A stretch of DNA of 29,094 nt from a virus. The translations under genes were made by a program, and so were the position numbers. The stretch covers positions 1 through 29,094 of the IMG/VR virus record IMGVR_UViG_3300017951_000080; one strand, 5' to 3'. The notes beneath the pieces are model-generated. The model was not told the DNA's origin. It searched no databases and saw only the letters and a list, made by a program, of their open reading frames with translations. The first letter of the stretch is position 1; each line of letters starts with the position of its first letter. This document shows, one piece after another, positions 15,115 through 22,669 of the stretch.

Positions 15115-15143
15115 ATTATATCATAAAATCAGTGATTTGTACA
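15115..15143 (-). promoter_or_regulatory. Sigma70-type phage promoter P4
   Basis: TGTACA (15143-15138), 17 bases, TATAAT (15120-15115), preceded by AAAAAAACAG. It drives the AGT-like gene and those downstream. The -10 supplies the TAA stop of the GT-A gene. Confidence 0.82.
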
Positions 15144-15955
15144 CTGTTTTTTTCTAAATCTTTCACGTGCTTAGGTACACCTTTTGGTATAACCTTTAGG
15201 TTGATTTTTCTATTGTGTGTTTTGTCTTTAAGATTGACAAGTGTAATGTGTCTTGGATATAGATTATGTAAGTCATAAGCAGCTTGTTGCATCACGTCTG
15301 CCTTACGTGCGGACGCGTTACCGCCTTCTTTTTCTTTTCCAATAATTAGTTGCCATTTAGTAATAAAGAAATTATTATATCCTTTTTCAATAGCTCCACA
15401 AAATGCTGCTATATCTTCGTAGTATCTTACTTTAGTATAACCCAAATCATCAGCTGTAAGTTTTTCTAAATTAATAAAAGAACTAAAAGCACCCCAACGA
15501 TTTAATCCTATGGGAAATATATCTTTACCTTTTGGAAATGTTGCAGTTGCGATTACACCAAATGGCATATCTTCAAGTAATCCAATTGAATAATTTATTA
15601 GTTCATAGAACGAATCTTCTGATAGTTCTTTCTCTTTAATTACATAATCCTTTTCTTCTGTAATATGACAAGGTACTATCTTTATATCATCATCCATCAT
15701 CCAAATCTTTTCACCAGCAAAATGTTCACATATCGCATGTCTTTTTTCTGGTATGCCTGAATCTTTAGGTACGTTAAGTGGAACTACTTCTACGCCTGGG
15801 TAATCAAGTGGAATACTTTTATAACGTTCCATTTCAGATACTTCTCTTCTGATACAAACGTAAACTCTTTTGTAAAAACTTTCAGGAATCCATCCATTTT
15901 CCAATGCATCTATTTTACCATCAGGTCTTTTATATGTAGGTATAACTATTTTCAT
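15116..15955 (-). CDS. GT-A fold glycosyltransferase
   Basis: A 279-aa glycosyltransferase with a GT-A (GT2-like) N-terminus, MKIVIPTYKRPDGK, and a metal-binding DDD at 88-90 in IWMMDDDIKI. KRHAICEHFAGEK before it fits the nucleotide-sugar binding helix. It lies directly before the AGT-like gene and in the hydroxymethylcytosine gene group, so it may add a first or second sugar to the modified base; T2 and T6 also use a second transferase. The start is ATG 15955, sharing ATGA with the stop of the membrane protein gene; an in-frame TTG six bases upstream is less likely. The C-terminus SVQITDFMI is encoded by promoter P4 and resembles the end of the methyltransferase-like protein. Confidence 0.8.
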   Translation of the reverse strand: MKIVIPTYKRPDGKIDALENGWIPESFYKRVYVCIRREVSEMERYKSIPLDYPGVEVVPLNVPKDSGIPEKRHAICEHFAGEKIWMMDDDIKIVPCHITEEKDYVIKEKELSEDSFYELINYSIGLLEDMPFGVIATATFPKGKDIFPIGLNRWGAFSSFINLEKLTADDLGYTKVRYYEDIAAFCGAIEKGYNNFFITKWQLIIGKEKEGGNASARKADVMQQAAYDLHNLYPRHITLVNLKDKTHNRKINLKVIPKGVPKHVKDLEKNSVQITDFMI

Positions 15956-16251
15956 AACCAAAGGAACTCAATTAAATTTCTAATTAACAATGCTAATCCT
16001 ATTCCGTTTAACATAATAAGTGCTCTGTCTCTCCAAATAACTGATACGATTAACCATAAGAATATTCCAATAATTGATAACACTAAATCGTAAAATTGAA
16101 AATCAGGTATTCCTCTCATTGACATAGCAACAAGTACGAATGCTGATGCTATCCATTTTACATACCAATCAACTGTATATTTTGGAGTTGCACTTTTATA
16201 TATACGTTTAGAATTTTCTATTTCTTCTGGACTAAACTTCTGTGAAGTCAT
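15952..16251 (-). CDS. Three-span membrane protein (99 aa)
   Basis: After a polar N-terminus (SPEEIENSKRIYKSATPKYTVDWYVKW), three hydrophobic segments follow: about 34-46 (IASAFVLVAMSM), 54-70 (YDLVLSIIGIFLWLIVSVIW) and 78-97 (LIMLNGIGLALLIRNLIEFLWL). A similar gene is frequent in T4-like marine phages but has no known role. AGGAG precedes the ATG; its start lies inside the deaminase gene's end and its stop is coupled to the GT-A gene by ATGA. Confidence 0.75.
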   Translation of the reverse strand: MTSQKFSPEEIENSKRIYKSATPKYTVDWYVKWIASAFVLVAMSMRGIPDFQFYDLVLSIIGIFLWLIVSVIWRDRALIMLNGIGLALLIRNLIEFLWL

Positions 16252-16672
16252 AATCTACTCCTGCCTCTTTAAATATTTCATTTGTTTTTCCTATTGCTTC
16301 GACCCATCTGTCTGGAGTTCCTTCTGATACAGCAACCACTCTTGATACTCCAGCTTGTATAATACCTAAAGCACAATCACCACAAACTGGTAAACCATAT
16401 ATGTAAAGTGTCGAATCTCTTAATGATATTCCATTCTCAGCTGCGTTATATATGCAATTCATTTCAGCATGTACCACATATTGATATTTTGTTTCTCTAT
16501 CGTTATATCTTTCTTCAGTATCTTCAATACCTTTAGGAAATCCATTATAACCTGTAGCTAGTATTTTTCTATCTCGTACAGCGATAGCACCTATTTTTCT
16601 ACTTGGGTCTTTACTCCATGTAGATATTTCATATGCAATACCAAGAAATCTTTTATCCCACTTATTTAACAA
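16232..16672 (-). CDS. cd: dCMP deaminase
   Basis: A zinc enzyme that turns dCMP into dUMP, feeding thymidylate synthesis; in a hydroxymethylcytosine phage it also lowers the plain dCMP pool. Zinc ligands are H68 with E70 as the proton shuttle (VHAEMN) and C97/C100 in PVCGDC, with the standard start NKWDKRFLGIAYEISTWSKDPSRKIGA. I place the start at TTG 16672, 10 bases after GAGAGG, because it gives the usual family N-terminus (LNKWDKRF). ATG 16690 is the alternative; both lie inside the 3' end of the dCMP hydroxymethylase gene. The product is 146 aa. Confidence 0.9.
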   Translation of the reverse strand: MLNKWDKRFLGIAYEISTWSKDPSRKIGAIAVRDRKILATGYNGFPKGIEDTEERYNDRETKYQYVVHAEMNCIYNAAENGISLRDSTLYIYGLPVCGDCALGIIQAGVSRVVAVSEGTPDRWVEAIGKTNEIFKEAGVDYDFTEV

Positions 16673-17339
16673 GATCGAAGTGCCTCTCATAAACATGTAA
16701 GTTTTGAACTTGCCAATAGATATTACCACCAGATTTTAAAGGATGTCCACCAAAATATAAAGCTTTTTCAAGTTGTTCCAATACATACTTTTGCCAAGCA
16801 TAATCATTCTTATAACCAAACACTACATCATTACTTCTCATTTGAACTACACAATGCAACTGTTCATCACGAATATAATATGTCACAGCGTTAGTACATA
16901 TAAAATCATTCTTATCATTTTCTTTATACTCATGCCAGATACTTGGCCTTTGATAAATCATTGATGCTCTACGTGAGTCTGGATTATCAGTTAGTTCTCT
17001 TAAAACTTTATCGTATTGTTTGAAATACTTCTTACCATAGATTAGATGACCATAATTAGAATTGATTTCACCATGTACATTAGCAGAATACTGCCAAGCT
17101 TGAGGTGGTTCTCTATCTCCTTCGGGATAGATATCAGTAATGTTTGTTGACCTAGATTTATACCAATTGATTTCAGCTTTAATATAATCTTCATTGGGTT
17201 TGCCGAATATTGATTCTTCATCAGCAACAAATGATGCACCAATCATTTCAATTGTTTTTGCACCAGTCTTATCGGTAGTAAAGTTTTCTTTTTCTAACTC
17301 ACTAATAAAATGTTTTCTTATATCAGCTACTTTCATCAT
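16662..17339 (-). CDS. 42: dCMP hydroxymethylase (gp42)
   Basis: Makes 5-hydroxymethyl-dCMP from dCMP and methylene-tetrahydrofolate, the first step toward hydroxymethylcytosine DNA. It matches T4 gp42 closely: DKTGAKTIEMIGASFVADE, EINSNYG, NPDSRRASMIY and MRSNDVVFGYKNDYAWQKYV. The catalytic Cys148 (DFICTN) and Asp179 (KNDYA), which separates gp42 from thymidylate synthase, fall at the same residue numbers as in T4. The product is 225 aa (T4: 246), lacking only the T4 C-terminal tail after LHVYERHFDLVK. The first codons are ATGATG; either could serve. It overlaps the Nmad1 gene upstream by 17 bases. Confidence 0.95.
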   Translation of the reverse strand: MMKVADIRKHFISELEKENFTTDKTGAKTIEMIGASFVADEESIFGKPNEDYIKAEINWYKSRSTNITDIYPEGDREPPQAWQYSANVHGEINSNYGHLIYGKKYFKQYDKVLRELTDNPDSRRASMIYQRPSIWHEYKENDKNDFICTNAVTYYIRDEQLHCVVQMRSNDVVFGYKNDYAWQKYVLEQLEKALYFGGHPLKSGGNIYWQVQNLHVYERHFDLVK

Positions 17340-17655
17340 TATTCACCGGTTGATTGAACATATCTCTACTAGGGTCTTGGCCTTCCATTTTACCACGAAG
17401 ATATGCTACACAAAATGATGCATAATTGATTAAGTCTTTGTATGAATCTTCCAGGGATTCAAAGTTTGGTTCTTTACCTGACTCAAGCAAAGATGTGGCA
17501 CGTATTAGTTTACCTAAACATGCATCATGTAAAGTATCAATACCTCTACGATAATGCATCGCTTGTGTTATTGTACTCTTATCACTTTGGTAATCTTGAG
17601 ATTTTCTAGCTTGTAGCTCTGCACATTCTTGCAGGACTTTCATACTTTCTTTCAT
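17323..17655 (-). CDS. DUF1599 / nucleotide modification associated domain 1 protein
   Basis: A 110-aa helical protein: ELQARKSQDYQSDKS near residues 12-26, MHYRRGIDTLHDACLGKLIRATSLL in the middle and LEDSYKDLINYASFCVAYLRGK near the end. This is the pattern of DUF1599 (Nmad1), a domain named for its frequent presence beside DNA-base-modification genes in phages. Here it lies directly upstream of and overlaps gp42, which supports that role. Its reaction is not known. It is the first gene behind P5, with GGAG before the ATG at 17655. Confidence 0.78.
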   Translation of the reverse strand: MKESMKVLQECAELQARKSQDYQSDKSTITQAMHYRRGIDTLHDACLGKLIRATSLLESGKEPNFESLEDSYKDLINYASFCVAYLRGKMEGQDPSRDMFNQPVNNDESS

Positions 17656-17675
17656 AATTTACTCCATAATTATCT

Positions 17676-17704
17676 ATTATATCACATTTCATTGCAAATG
17701 TAAA
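17676..17704 (-). promoter_or_regulatory. Sigma70-type phage promoter P5
   Basis: TTTACA (17704-17699), 17 bases, TATAAT (17681-17676), with the extended element TGA. It drives Nmad1, gp42, the deaminase, the membrane protein and the GT-A gene. Confidence 0.85.
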
Positions 17705-17705
17705 C

Positions 17706-17918
17706 TTATTTTTCTCTAACATTTTTAATAGGAATTGACATTCCTTGTACCCAGTTTTCAGCTGTATTTTCAGCATATAGTTCTGAGTAGTCATGTAGTT
17801 TTGTTGTTGCTTCAAAATCAGTACCTTCAAATAAATCGACTTCCCATCCATTCTTAGCCAAATAAACTTTTGCCATTCTATTTCCTTGTTGATACTGATG
17901 ATGTAATTCTCTATCCAT
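17706..17918 (-). CDS. Hypothetical protein (70 aa)
   Basis: A 70-aa protein (NRMAKVYLAKNGWEVDLFEGTDFEATTKLHDYSELYAENTAENWVQG). The alternating pattern and the WxxG-type end suggest a small alpha/beta fold. It follows the AEP-primase-like gene by eight bases, with AGGA before the ATG, and ends two bases before promoter P5. An overlapping 81-residue frame on the same strand is rejected as a shadow. No family recognised. Confidence 0.65.
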   Translation of the reverse strand: MDRELHHQYQQGNRMAKVYLAKNGWEVDLFEGTDFEATTKLHDYSELYAENTAENWVQGMSIPIKNVREK

Positions 17919-17926
17919 AATAAATC

Positions 17927-18844
17927 CTATATGTTATTTCTAAATACGAACTCTATAGCTCGTTCTGCTTCTTTTTCTATATCTCTTTTAGCATACCAGT
18001 TGCCAGTGTCTGAATCCAGTTGTCTGCATAAGTATTCAATCTCTTTTGCTGTGATTGGATAACCTTTTGACATTGCGTTACCAGCAGTACTAACCATGAT
18101 TTGATATAGTTTTGCATACCAACCTGTATCAGATATCGATTTGTATTCTTCAATCTGTTTACGATTAACAAATGGACAATCATCATAATTATTCCAAGAG
18201 TAGTTAGTATTATTTAATTGATTTTTTCTATGTTCGATTAATCCTTTTTGTATTGCATCAGGTAATCTATTGAAAAATCCTTCCTGTCTGTTTACGTATG
18301 GATGCTTACCCATTATTTCTATTGGGTCCATTTGTTTTCCTTCATGAGTAAAGATAAAATTAAAAGCATCTTTATATTGATTAGGAATATAATACATACG
18401 AGATAAATCTTTTGTTTGAGCATCGGATACTTCCAAGAACTCTTTATTTAAAGCATACCAAAAGTGTTTGATATCATCTTTGAGAACTGGATATTTTAAA
18501 TCAAATACTAAACGAAACTTTGGTGACTCTTTTGTAGATGATGCTGTTGAATAGCAAATATACTTATAGTCAGGATAAGTTTTTTCAATTGTTCTTATAT
18601 CACCTTGGAACGTATCAACATCTAAAGCTGCCCAGCCACCCCAACCAACAACATTATCATTTGCTCTTGTTGTATTTGGTTCATATGTGGCAGGTGATAT
18701 GAGAGGAGCTTCTTGTTTTGTAGGATACTTATCATCACTAGCTAACTTATATAACACACCAGCAAACTCATCAAAAGAACTATAATCCATTCTCTTATGA
18801 GTTTTGTTATCGTATATGTTATCAAATATCGTTAAGCTTACCAT
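17927..18844 (-). CDS. Archaeo-eukaryotic primase (AEP)-like protein
   Basis: A 305-aa protein with features of the AEP/PrimPol fold: LDVDT with D75 and D77 as metal-binding pair, then YSTASSTKESPKFRLVFDL near 98-116, where AEP proteins carry the second motif and a conserved Arg. A helical C-terminal part (EIEYLCRQL, NWYAKRDIEKEAERAIEF) resembles the domain that often follows viral AEP cores. The gp61-type TOPRIM primase of T4 was not seen in this window, so this could be the primase partner of gp41, or an accessory priming or repair enzyme. AGGAAATC precedes the ATG, which lies in the MazG gene's end. The call rests on motifs only. Confidence 0.55.
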   Translation of the reverse strand: MVSLTIFDNIYDNKTHKRMDYSSFDEFAGVLYKLASDDKYPTKQEAPLISPATYEPNTTRANDNVVGWGGWAALDVDTFQGDIRTIEKTYPDYKYICYSTASSTKESPKFRLVFDLKYPVLKDDIKHFWYALNKEFLEVSDAQTKDLSRMYYIPNQYKDAFNFIFTHEGKQMDPIEIMGKHPYVNRQEGFFNRLPDAIQKGLIEHRKNQLNNTNYSWNNYDDCPFVNRKQIEEYKSISDTGWYAKLYQIMVSTAGNAMSKGYPITAKEIEYLCRQLDSDTGNWYAKRDIEKEAERAIEFVFRNNI

Positions 18845-19223
18845 GATTTCCTATATGACTTGGTGCTTCCCAATCTTCTGGCTTTGCCAAATCAGGTACT
18901 CCAAGTGGGTTTGGTCTTGATTCTTTTATTCCTACATACTTTTGCATATTAGCTTTTAGTACTTCATCCCAAGCTTTGTATGGGTCAACACCATAAGCAT
19001 CGAGTGTACCAATAGCAACAACACACAAATCAATGAGACCATCAACAATCTCTTCAGCATCTTTACGCCTGTAAGCTGCCTGGGTTTCATCCAACTCTTC
19101 CTGTAAAAATTCAATTCTAAACTTAAGAAACTCTCTTAGTTTTTCTGGATTAGCATCAACCCAATCACGAGTTTGATACTTGGTTTGCATGTCATGAATA
19201 TCTTTTACCCAGTCTTTGCTCAT
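18822..19223 (-). CDS. MazG-like nucleotide pyrophosphohydrolase
   Basis: A 133-aa protein of the all-alpha NTP pyrophosphohydrolase superfamily, which cleaves NTPs or dNTPs to NMP and PPi. The metal-binding pattern is visible: EFLQEELDETQ followed by AEEIVDGLIDLCVVAIGT. The C-terminal NPLGVPDL-KPEDW segment occurs in phage versions. In T4, gp56 of the same superfamily destroys dCTP so that hydroxymethyl-dCTP is used; this gene is the best candidate in the window for that job, which is an inference. Its ATG shares ATGA with the Sm-like gene, with AGGA upstream. Confidence 0.82.
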   Translation of the reverse strand: MSKDWVKDIHDMQTKYQTRDWVDANPEKLREFLKFRIEFLQEELDETQAAYRRKDAEEIVDGLIDLCVVAIGTLDAYGVDPYKAWDEVLKANMQKYVGIKESRPNPLGVPDLAKPEDWEAPSHIGNHGKLNDI

Positions 19224-19501
19224 ACTATAATGTCCTTTTTAGGTGTCATGATTTTAGAGCCAACGCCTTTTACTTGGTCCACTAATGAATCCAAAGGCTC
19301 AACAATAAACATAACAAATTGTTTATCAATTGACACACCATTCTTTGCTTTGGTATATGGCATAAAAGGAATGAATCCAATCTTACCAGGTTCCGGTGCA
19401 AATAAAGCATGACCATTTTCAATAGTAATTTGATTTTCAGTTTCAGTCACTTGACCAATAACTTCTTCTCCATTACTTAATCTTACTAATTTATATTCCA
19501 T
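19220..19501 (-). CDS. Small Sm-like beta-barrel protein (93 aa)
   Basis: YKLVRLSNGEEVIGQVTETENQITIENG is the strand pattern of an Sm/LSm-type barrel (xxVxLxxGxxxxGxV). It continues with a proline-rich stretch (GFIPFMPYTKAKNGVSI) and a second beta part (FVMFIVEPLDSLV). Related unnamed proteins are widespread in T4-like marine phages. An RNA- or protein-binding role is possible; none is proven. It is the first gene behind P6, with AGAGGAA before the ATG, and is coupled to MazG. Confidence 0.65.
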   Translation of the reverse strand: MEYKLVRLSNGEEVIGQVTETENQITIENGHALFAPEPGKIGFIPFMPYTKAKNGVSIDKQFVMFIVEPLDSLVDQVKGVGSKIMTPKKDIIV

Positions 19502-19520
19502 ATTTTTTTCCTCTTGGTAT

Positions 19521-19549
19521 ATTATAACACATTTCTGTGCAAATGTAAA
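19521..19549 (-). promoter_or_regulatory. Sigma70-type phage promoter P6
   Basis: TTTACA (19549-19544), 17 bases, TATAAT (19526-19521), extended element TGT. It overlaps the 3' end of the UDG-like gene and supplies its TAA stop. Drives the Sm-like, MazG and AEP genes. Confidence 0.82.
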
Positions 19550-19863
19550 TAGCTATTTAATTTATTTACAGTATCAATCTCAGTTTGTGGATTGTTCCAT
19601 TGCCTGTTCAATCTACTTGGATGTGGTATCTTACAATGTTCAACACCTAATCTGTTTAGATATTCAGAGGCTACATTTCCTAAAGCCACTATGTGAGAGT
19701 ATTTATACGACTGTTCTACAGTAAATATAACCTTATCTTCTAAGTCATATATATTAGTCCAATCATAATCTTCTTTAATCCAACCACTTACACGATTCCA
19801 CGTGACTGATTTAGATTTATCTACTAAACCTGGTTTCTGTCCTACAACTAATATCCTAGCCAA
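19522..19863 (-). CDS. Uracil-DNA-glycosylase superfamily-like protein (113 aa)
   Basis: A short protein with the two ends of the UDG fold: ILVVGQKPG at 4-12 (like the GQDPY loop) and PHPSRLNRQW near 80-89 (like the HPSPLS loop), with SHIVALGNVASEYL between. The usual catalytic Asp is replaced (GQKPG), so it may be a non-catalytic or altered member, for example a DNA-binding relative or one acting on another base. It starts at TTG 19863, behind GGAGG that lies inside the last codons of the polymerase gene. The last residues (SYLHLHRNVL) are encoded by promoter P6. Confidence 0.6.
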   Translation of the reverse strand: MARILVVGQKPGLVDKSKSVTWNRVSGWIKEDYDWTNIYDLEDKVIFTVEQSYKYSHIVALGNVASEYLNRLGVEHCKIPHPSRLNRQWNNPQTEIDTVNKLNSYLHLHRNVL

Positions 19864-22378
19864 AGAAATCCTCCAAGCTTGCTACTTCCTCATGCTTCCA
19901 ACCAACTGCTTGCAACACAGGTTCGATTGGGTCAAGGAATGTCTTTTTAAATTGTGTATCGTAATCAATGTACTTATGTAATCCAAATTCATCGGGTAAG
20001 TAATCAGAGAAAGCAATAACATTCTCATGAATTGGATTTGGAATGCGTAAGTATACGAACTTGATTTTATCGCCATTTTGAATGTAAGGATATTTCTTTT
20101 GTAGCGATAAGTTATTAACTTGATGATTGAATAGTAATGACCCGCGTACGTGCATAGGCGTACCTTTTTTATAGATACTATTTGCATCCTTGAACTCACG
20201 AACCTTTGTGACTCCACGTGGGAATGCAATTTCATCGGGTGGTAATGTTTTGAAATGATTTTTAAATTGTTCGATTGCCTGTTGAGTTTCCTTTTCATCT
20301 TTTTGGATGATTACCTTGAACAAAGCTTTCAATGCTTCTCGGCATGGTTCAGGTGTACTAGATTTGATTGCTTCAATTCCCATGATTTTTAACTTAGGCG
20401 TTTTATATCTTACACCCTCGTTGTCATGTACGTTTAAGATGTAGCGTTTTTTGGCTGTCCATATTCCTCTATCAGCTATAGCTTCCCTTTTCATAACCAT
20501 GCGATTTGATACACCACCAAGAATATCAAATAAGTTATCGTAGGATTTAGCCAGTTCAGGCTCAAGCATTTCATTAGCAACTTTATCTAAGAAGTCAATA
20601 GGATTCTCAGGTTTAAACTGATCGATTACATCTCCTAGGCGTACATACAAACTATCTGTATCGATGGCAACGACATAGTCTTTTCTTGTATTCGTTTTGA
20701 GCACTCGATTAAGGTAGGAGTTAAGTGCATATTCGGCCCATCGTATTGTAAGCTGTCCGGTAAGGGTAATTGCTTCAGCGATTCGTTGGTCGAAGAAACG
20801 AAAATATCTGTTGCCAAGAGCACCATAGAGAGAATTAAGCAGGATTTTAATAGCAACCTGTCTGTTCTCGGCAATTGCAATATCCCTTTCGATTTGGTAT
20901 AGTTTTTGTTTATCATCTTTATCCACCTTTTCCTTTTCATTTTGAGCATCAATCATTTGCTTTTTGATTCCTACCCTTTCATTATACATCTCATCAATAA
21001 TCATTGGAAGTATTCCAACTTTCTTAGTTGTGAAGTGTTGGCCATTTGCAGCTACACACTCACCTTCAAACTTTTCCATTTGTACATTTGGATTTGCTAG
21101 CATATCTTCAATATCAACTTTACTTACCCTTCCATTCAATATTGTCTCAGGTGACATATTGTATTGCATAATAATAGAAGGATATAGAGAGTTTAAATCA
21201 AAACTAACCATGTGATTATGTATTCCAACTTGAGGTTCTTTTACAAAACCGCCAGGATAGAACGTTTTAGTTTTATCCTCAGCAAATGGTATTATAATAT
21301 TATGTTCATATAGTTTCCTAAAGATAATCGTATCCCAGATTGCTGTGGTGCCAAACGTGTCATTGTAGTTCACTCCACCTTTGTATGCCATAGTTAAACA
21401 AAGAGTAATTAAACCAAGTTTATCTTCGATCCTGTCGACCAACTCAACGTCCTTTATATTATAGTCAATAAATTTTTGGAAGTTATGTTGATATAAGGTA
21501 TGCAAAGAGCCATACTCTTCGTAGGATAGTTTCTTCTCTCCAAGTACTACATGAGCAATGTGGTCCAACTTATAAGATTCCTGAGGACCATAAGAATATC
21601 CAAACTTTTTAAATAGGTCAAGGTAATCTAAATTAGAAATACCTTTGAGTTCGTAGGCAGTTTGAGTTCTACCCATCGTAGTTATTTCTCTACGTTCAAT
21701 CATACTCCAAGGTGATAGCCTTTTTACGTATGGCTCACCAAGAAGTTTATGTATTCTGTTTACGAGGTAAGGTATATCAAAGAACCTAGTATTCCAACCG
21801 GTCACCACATCTGGTGAGTGAGAACCTGAGGACCAATGTGTTATGAAGTTGACCAAGAGGTCAGCCTCGGATTCGTAGCTTTTATAAACTACCCGGTTGG
21901 TTTTCATTAATGATTTGCTTACGTCATAGGTGCCGAGACCCCACACATAATATGTATTGTCGATATTATTTTTAATCGTAATCGCAGTGATTTGATTATC
22001 AGCTTTGTCTGGCTCGGGGAAGCCATCATCCGACGCAACCTCGATATCAATCGTAGTGACATTTACTTTGTTACGATCGAATTCGATTTGACCTGGAAAA
22101 TGGTCATTGATGAAAGCCGAAATATATCGAGTGTTTCCAAAGATATGGAGCCCGGCGGTGTGTTTGTTCGTTTGAACCCATTCATTTGCAGATCGCATAG
22201 AGTCAAAACTCATCTTACCAACTGGAGTACCATCCAAGGCTTTCCAATTTGTAGGACGATTCGTACTCACGAATAGTGAGGGTTCGTATTTAATTTTTTC
22301 TGAGATTCGTTTATTGTGGTCATACCCACGGAGGAGTATCATATTACCATAACGACTTACATTAGTATAAAACTTCAT
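19856..22378 (-). CDS. 43: DNA polymerase gp43 (family B)
   Basis: The replicative polymerase with 3'-5' proofreading. The exonuclease motif is DIE at 111-113 (TTIDIEVASDDGFPE), and the polymerase motifs follow in order: FDLNSLYPSIIMQYN (motif A), KILLNSLYGALGNRYFRF (motif B) and AIDTDSLYVRLG (motif C). At 840 aa it is somewhat shorter than T4 gp43 (898). The C-terminus SLEDFFG stands where T4-type polymerases carry their clamp-binding peptide, and is shared with the AGT-like enzyme. MKFYTNVSRYGN is the usual start of this family; the ATG at 22378 has no ribosome binding site and lies about three bases after the expected P7 start, so the message may be nearly leaderless. In T4, RegA represses gene 43 translation. 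Confidence 0.96.
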   Translation of the reverse strand: MKFYTNVSRYGNMILLRGYDHNKRISEKIKYEPSLFVSTNRPTNWKALDGTPVGKMSFDSMRSANEWVQTNKHTAGLHIFGNTRYISAFINDHFPGQIEFDRNKVNVTTIDIEVASDDGFPEPDKADNQITAITIKNNIDNTYYVWGLGTYDVSKSLMKTNRVVYKSYESEADLLVNFITHWSSGSHSPDVVTGWNTRFFDIPYLVNRIHKLLGEPYVKRLSPWSMIERREITTMGRTQTAYELKGISNLDYLDLFKKFGYSYGPQESYKLDHIAHVVLGEKKLSYEEYGSLHTLYQHNFQKFIDYNIKDVELVDRIEDKLGLITLCLTMAYKGGVNYNDTFGTTAIWDTIIFRKLYEHNIIIPFAEDKTKTFYPGGFVKEPQVGIHNHMVSFDLNSLYPSIIMQYNMSPETILNGRVSKVDIEDMLANPNVQMEKFEGECVAANGQHFTTKKVGILPMIIDEMYNERVGIKKQMIDAQNEKEKVDKDDKQKLYQIERDIAIAENRQVAIKILLNSLYGALGNRYFRFFDQRIAEAITLTGQLTIRWAEYALNSYLNRVLKTNTRKDYVVAIDTDSLYVRLGDVIDQFKPENPIDFLDKVANEMLEPELAKSYDNLFDILGGVSNRMVMKREAIADRGIWTAKKRYILNVHDNEGVRYKTPKLKIMGIEAIKSSTPEPCREALKALFKVIIQKDEKETQQAIEQFKNHFKTLPPDEIAFPRGVTKVREFKDANSIYKKGTPMHVRGSLLFNHQVNNLSLQKKYPYIQNGDKIKFVYLRIPNPIHENVIAFSDYLPDEFGLHKYIDYDTQFKKTFLDPIEPVLQAVGWKHEEVASLEDFFG

Positions 22379-22387
22379 AACATGTAT

Positions 22388-22416
22388 ATTATATCACAGT
22401 TCACGGCAAAAGTACA
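22388..22416 (-). promoter_or_regulatory. Sigma70-type phage promoter P7
   Basis: TGTACT (22416-22411), 17 bases, TATAAT (22393-22388), preceded by AAAAAAACAG. Placed directly after terminator T2, it restarts transcription for gp43 and the UDG-like gene. Confidence 0.82.
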
Positions 22417-22426
22417 CTGTTTTTTT

Positions 22427-22458
22427 AAAAAAAAGTGTGGGGGAAGTTTCCCTCCCCC
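22427..22458 (-). terminator. Intrinsic terminator T2
   Basis: On the minus strand an 8-bp stem GGGGGAGG / CTTCCCCC closed by a GAAA tetraloop is followed by ACAC and eight Ts. It ends the late Hsp20 cassette just before promoter P7. Confidence 0.88.
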
Positions 22459-22476
22459 GCATGATTATTGTTGACC

Positions 22477-22617
22477 CTAGAGATTTACAGTTGATAACCA
22501 CATTAAAGCAGGTGCTAATCCTAAGATTCCTACCATTATTGCCGTCATCTCTAAAAAATCTATGAGGGTCTTACCAACGTCATCATACTTATCCATTAGG
22601 ATTAAGATTGATTTCAT
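22477..22617 (-). CDS. Small membrane protein (46 aa)
   Basis: A 46-aa frame, MKSILILMDKYDDVGKTL, followed by a hydrophobic segment (FLEMTAIMVGILGLAPALMWL). GGAG lies eight bases before the ATG. It sits between hsp20 and terminator T2 and so is probably expressed late with Hsp20. No family recognised. Confidence 0.55.
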   Translation of the reverse strand: MKSILILMDKYDDVGKTLIDFLEMTAIMVGILGLAPALMWLSTVNL

Positions 22618-22669
22618 TTTGTTCTCCAGTAAATTTGTTTATTACATACCTACTGGGTTTTCGCTGATA

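Noticed and set aside
16662-17339. Thymidylate synthase as the identity of the gp42 gene
   Set aside because: The sequence follows T4 dCMP hydroxymethylase along its length and has Asp179 (KNDYA), which marks hydroxymethylase specificity.
17606-17851. Minus-strand 81-codon frame overlapping the 70-aa and Nmad1 genes
   Set aside because: It crosses promoter P5 and two better supported genes; its composition looks random.
19882-20298. 138-codon minus-strand frame inside gp43
   Set aside because: Shadow of the polymerase gene, which has intact family B motifs through this region.
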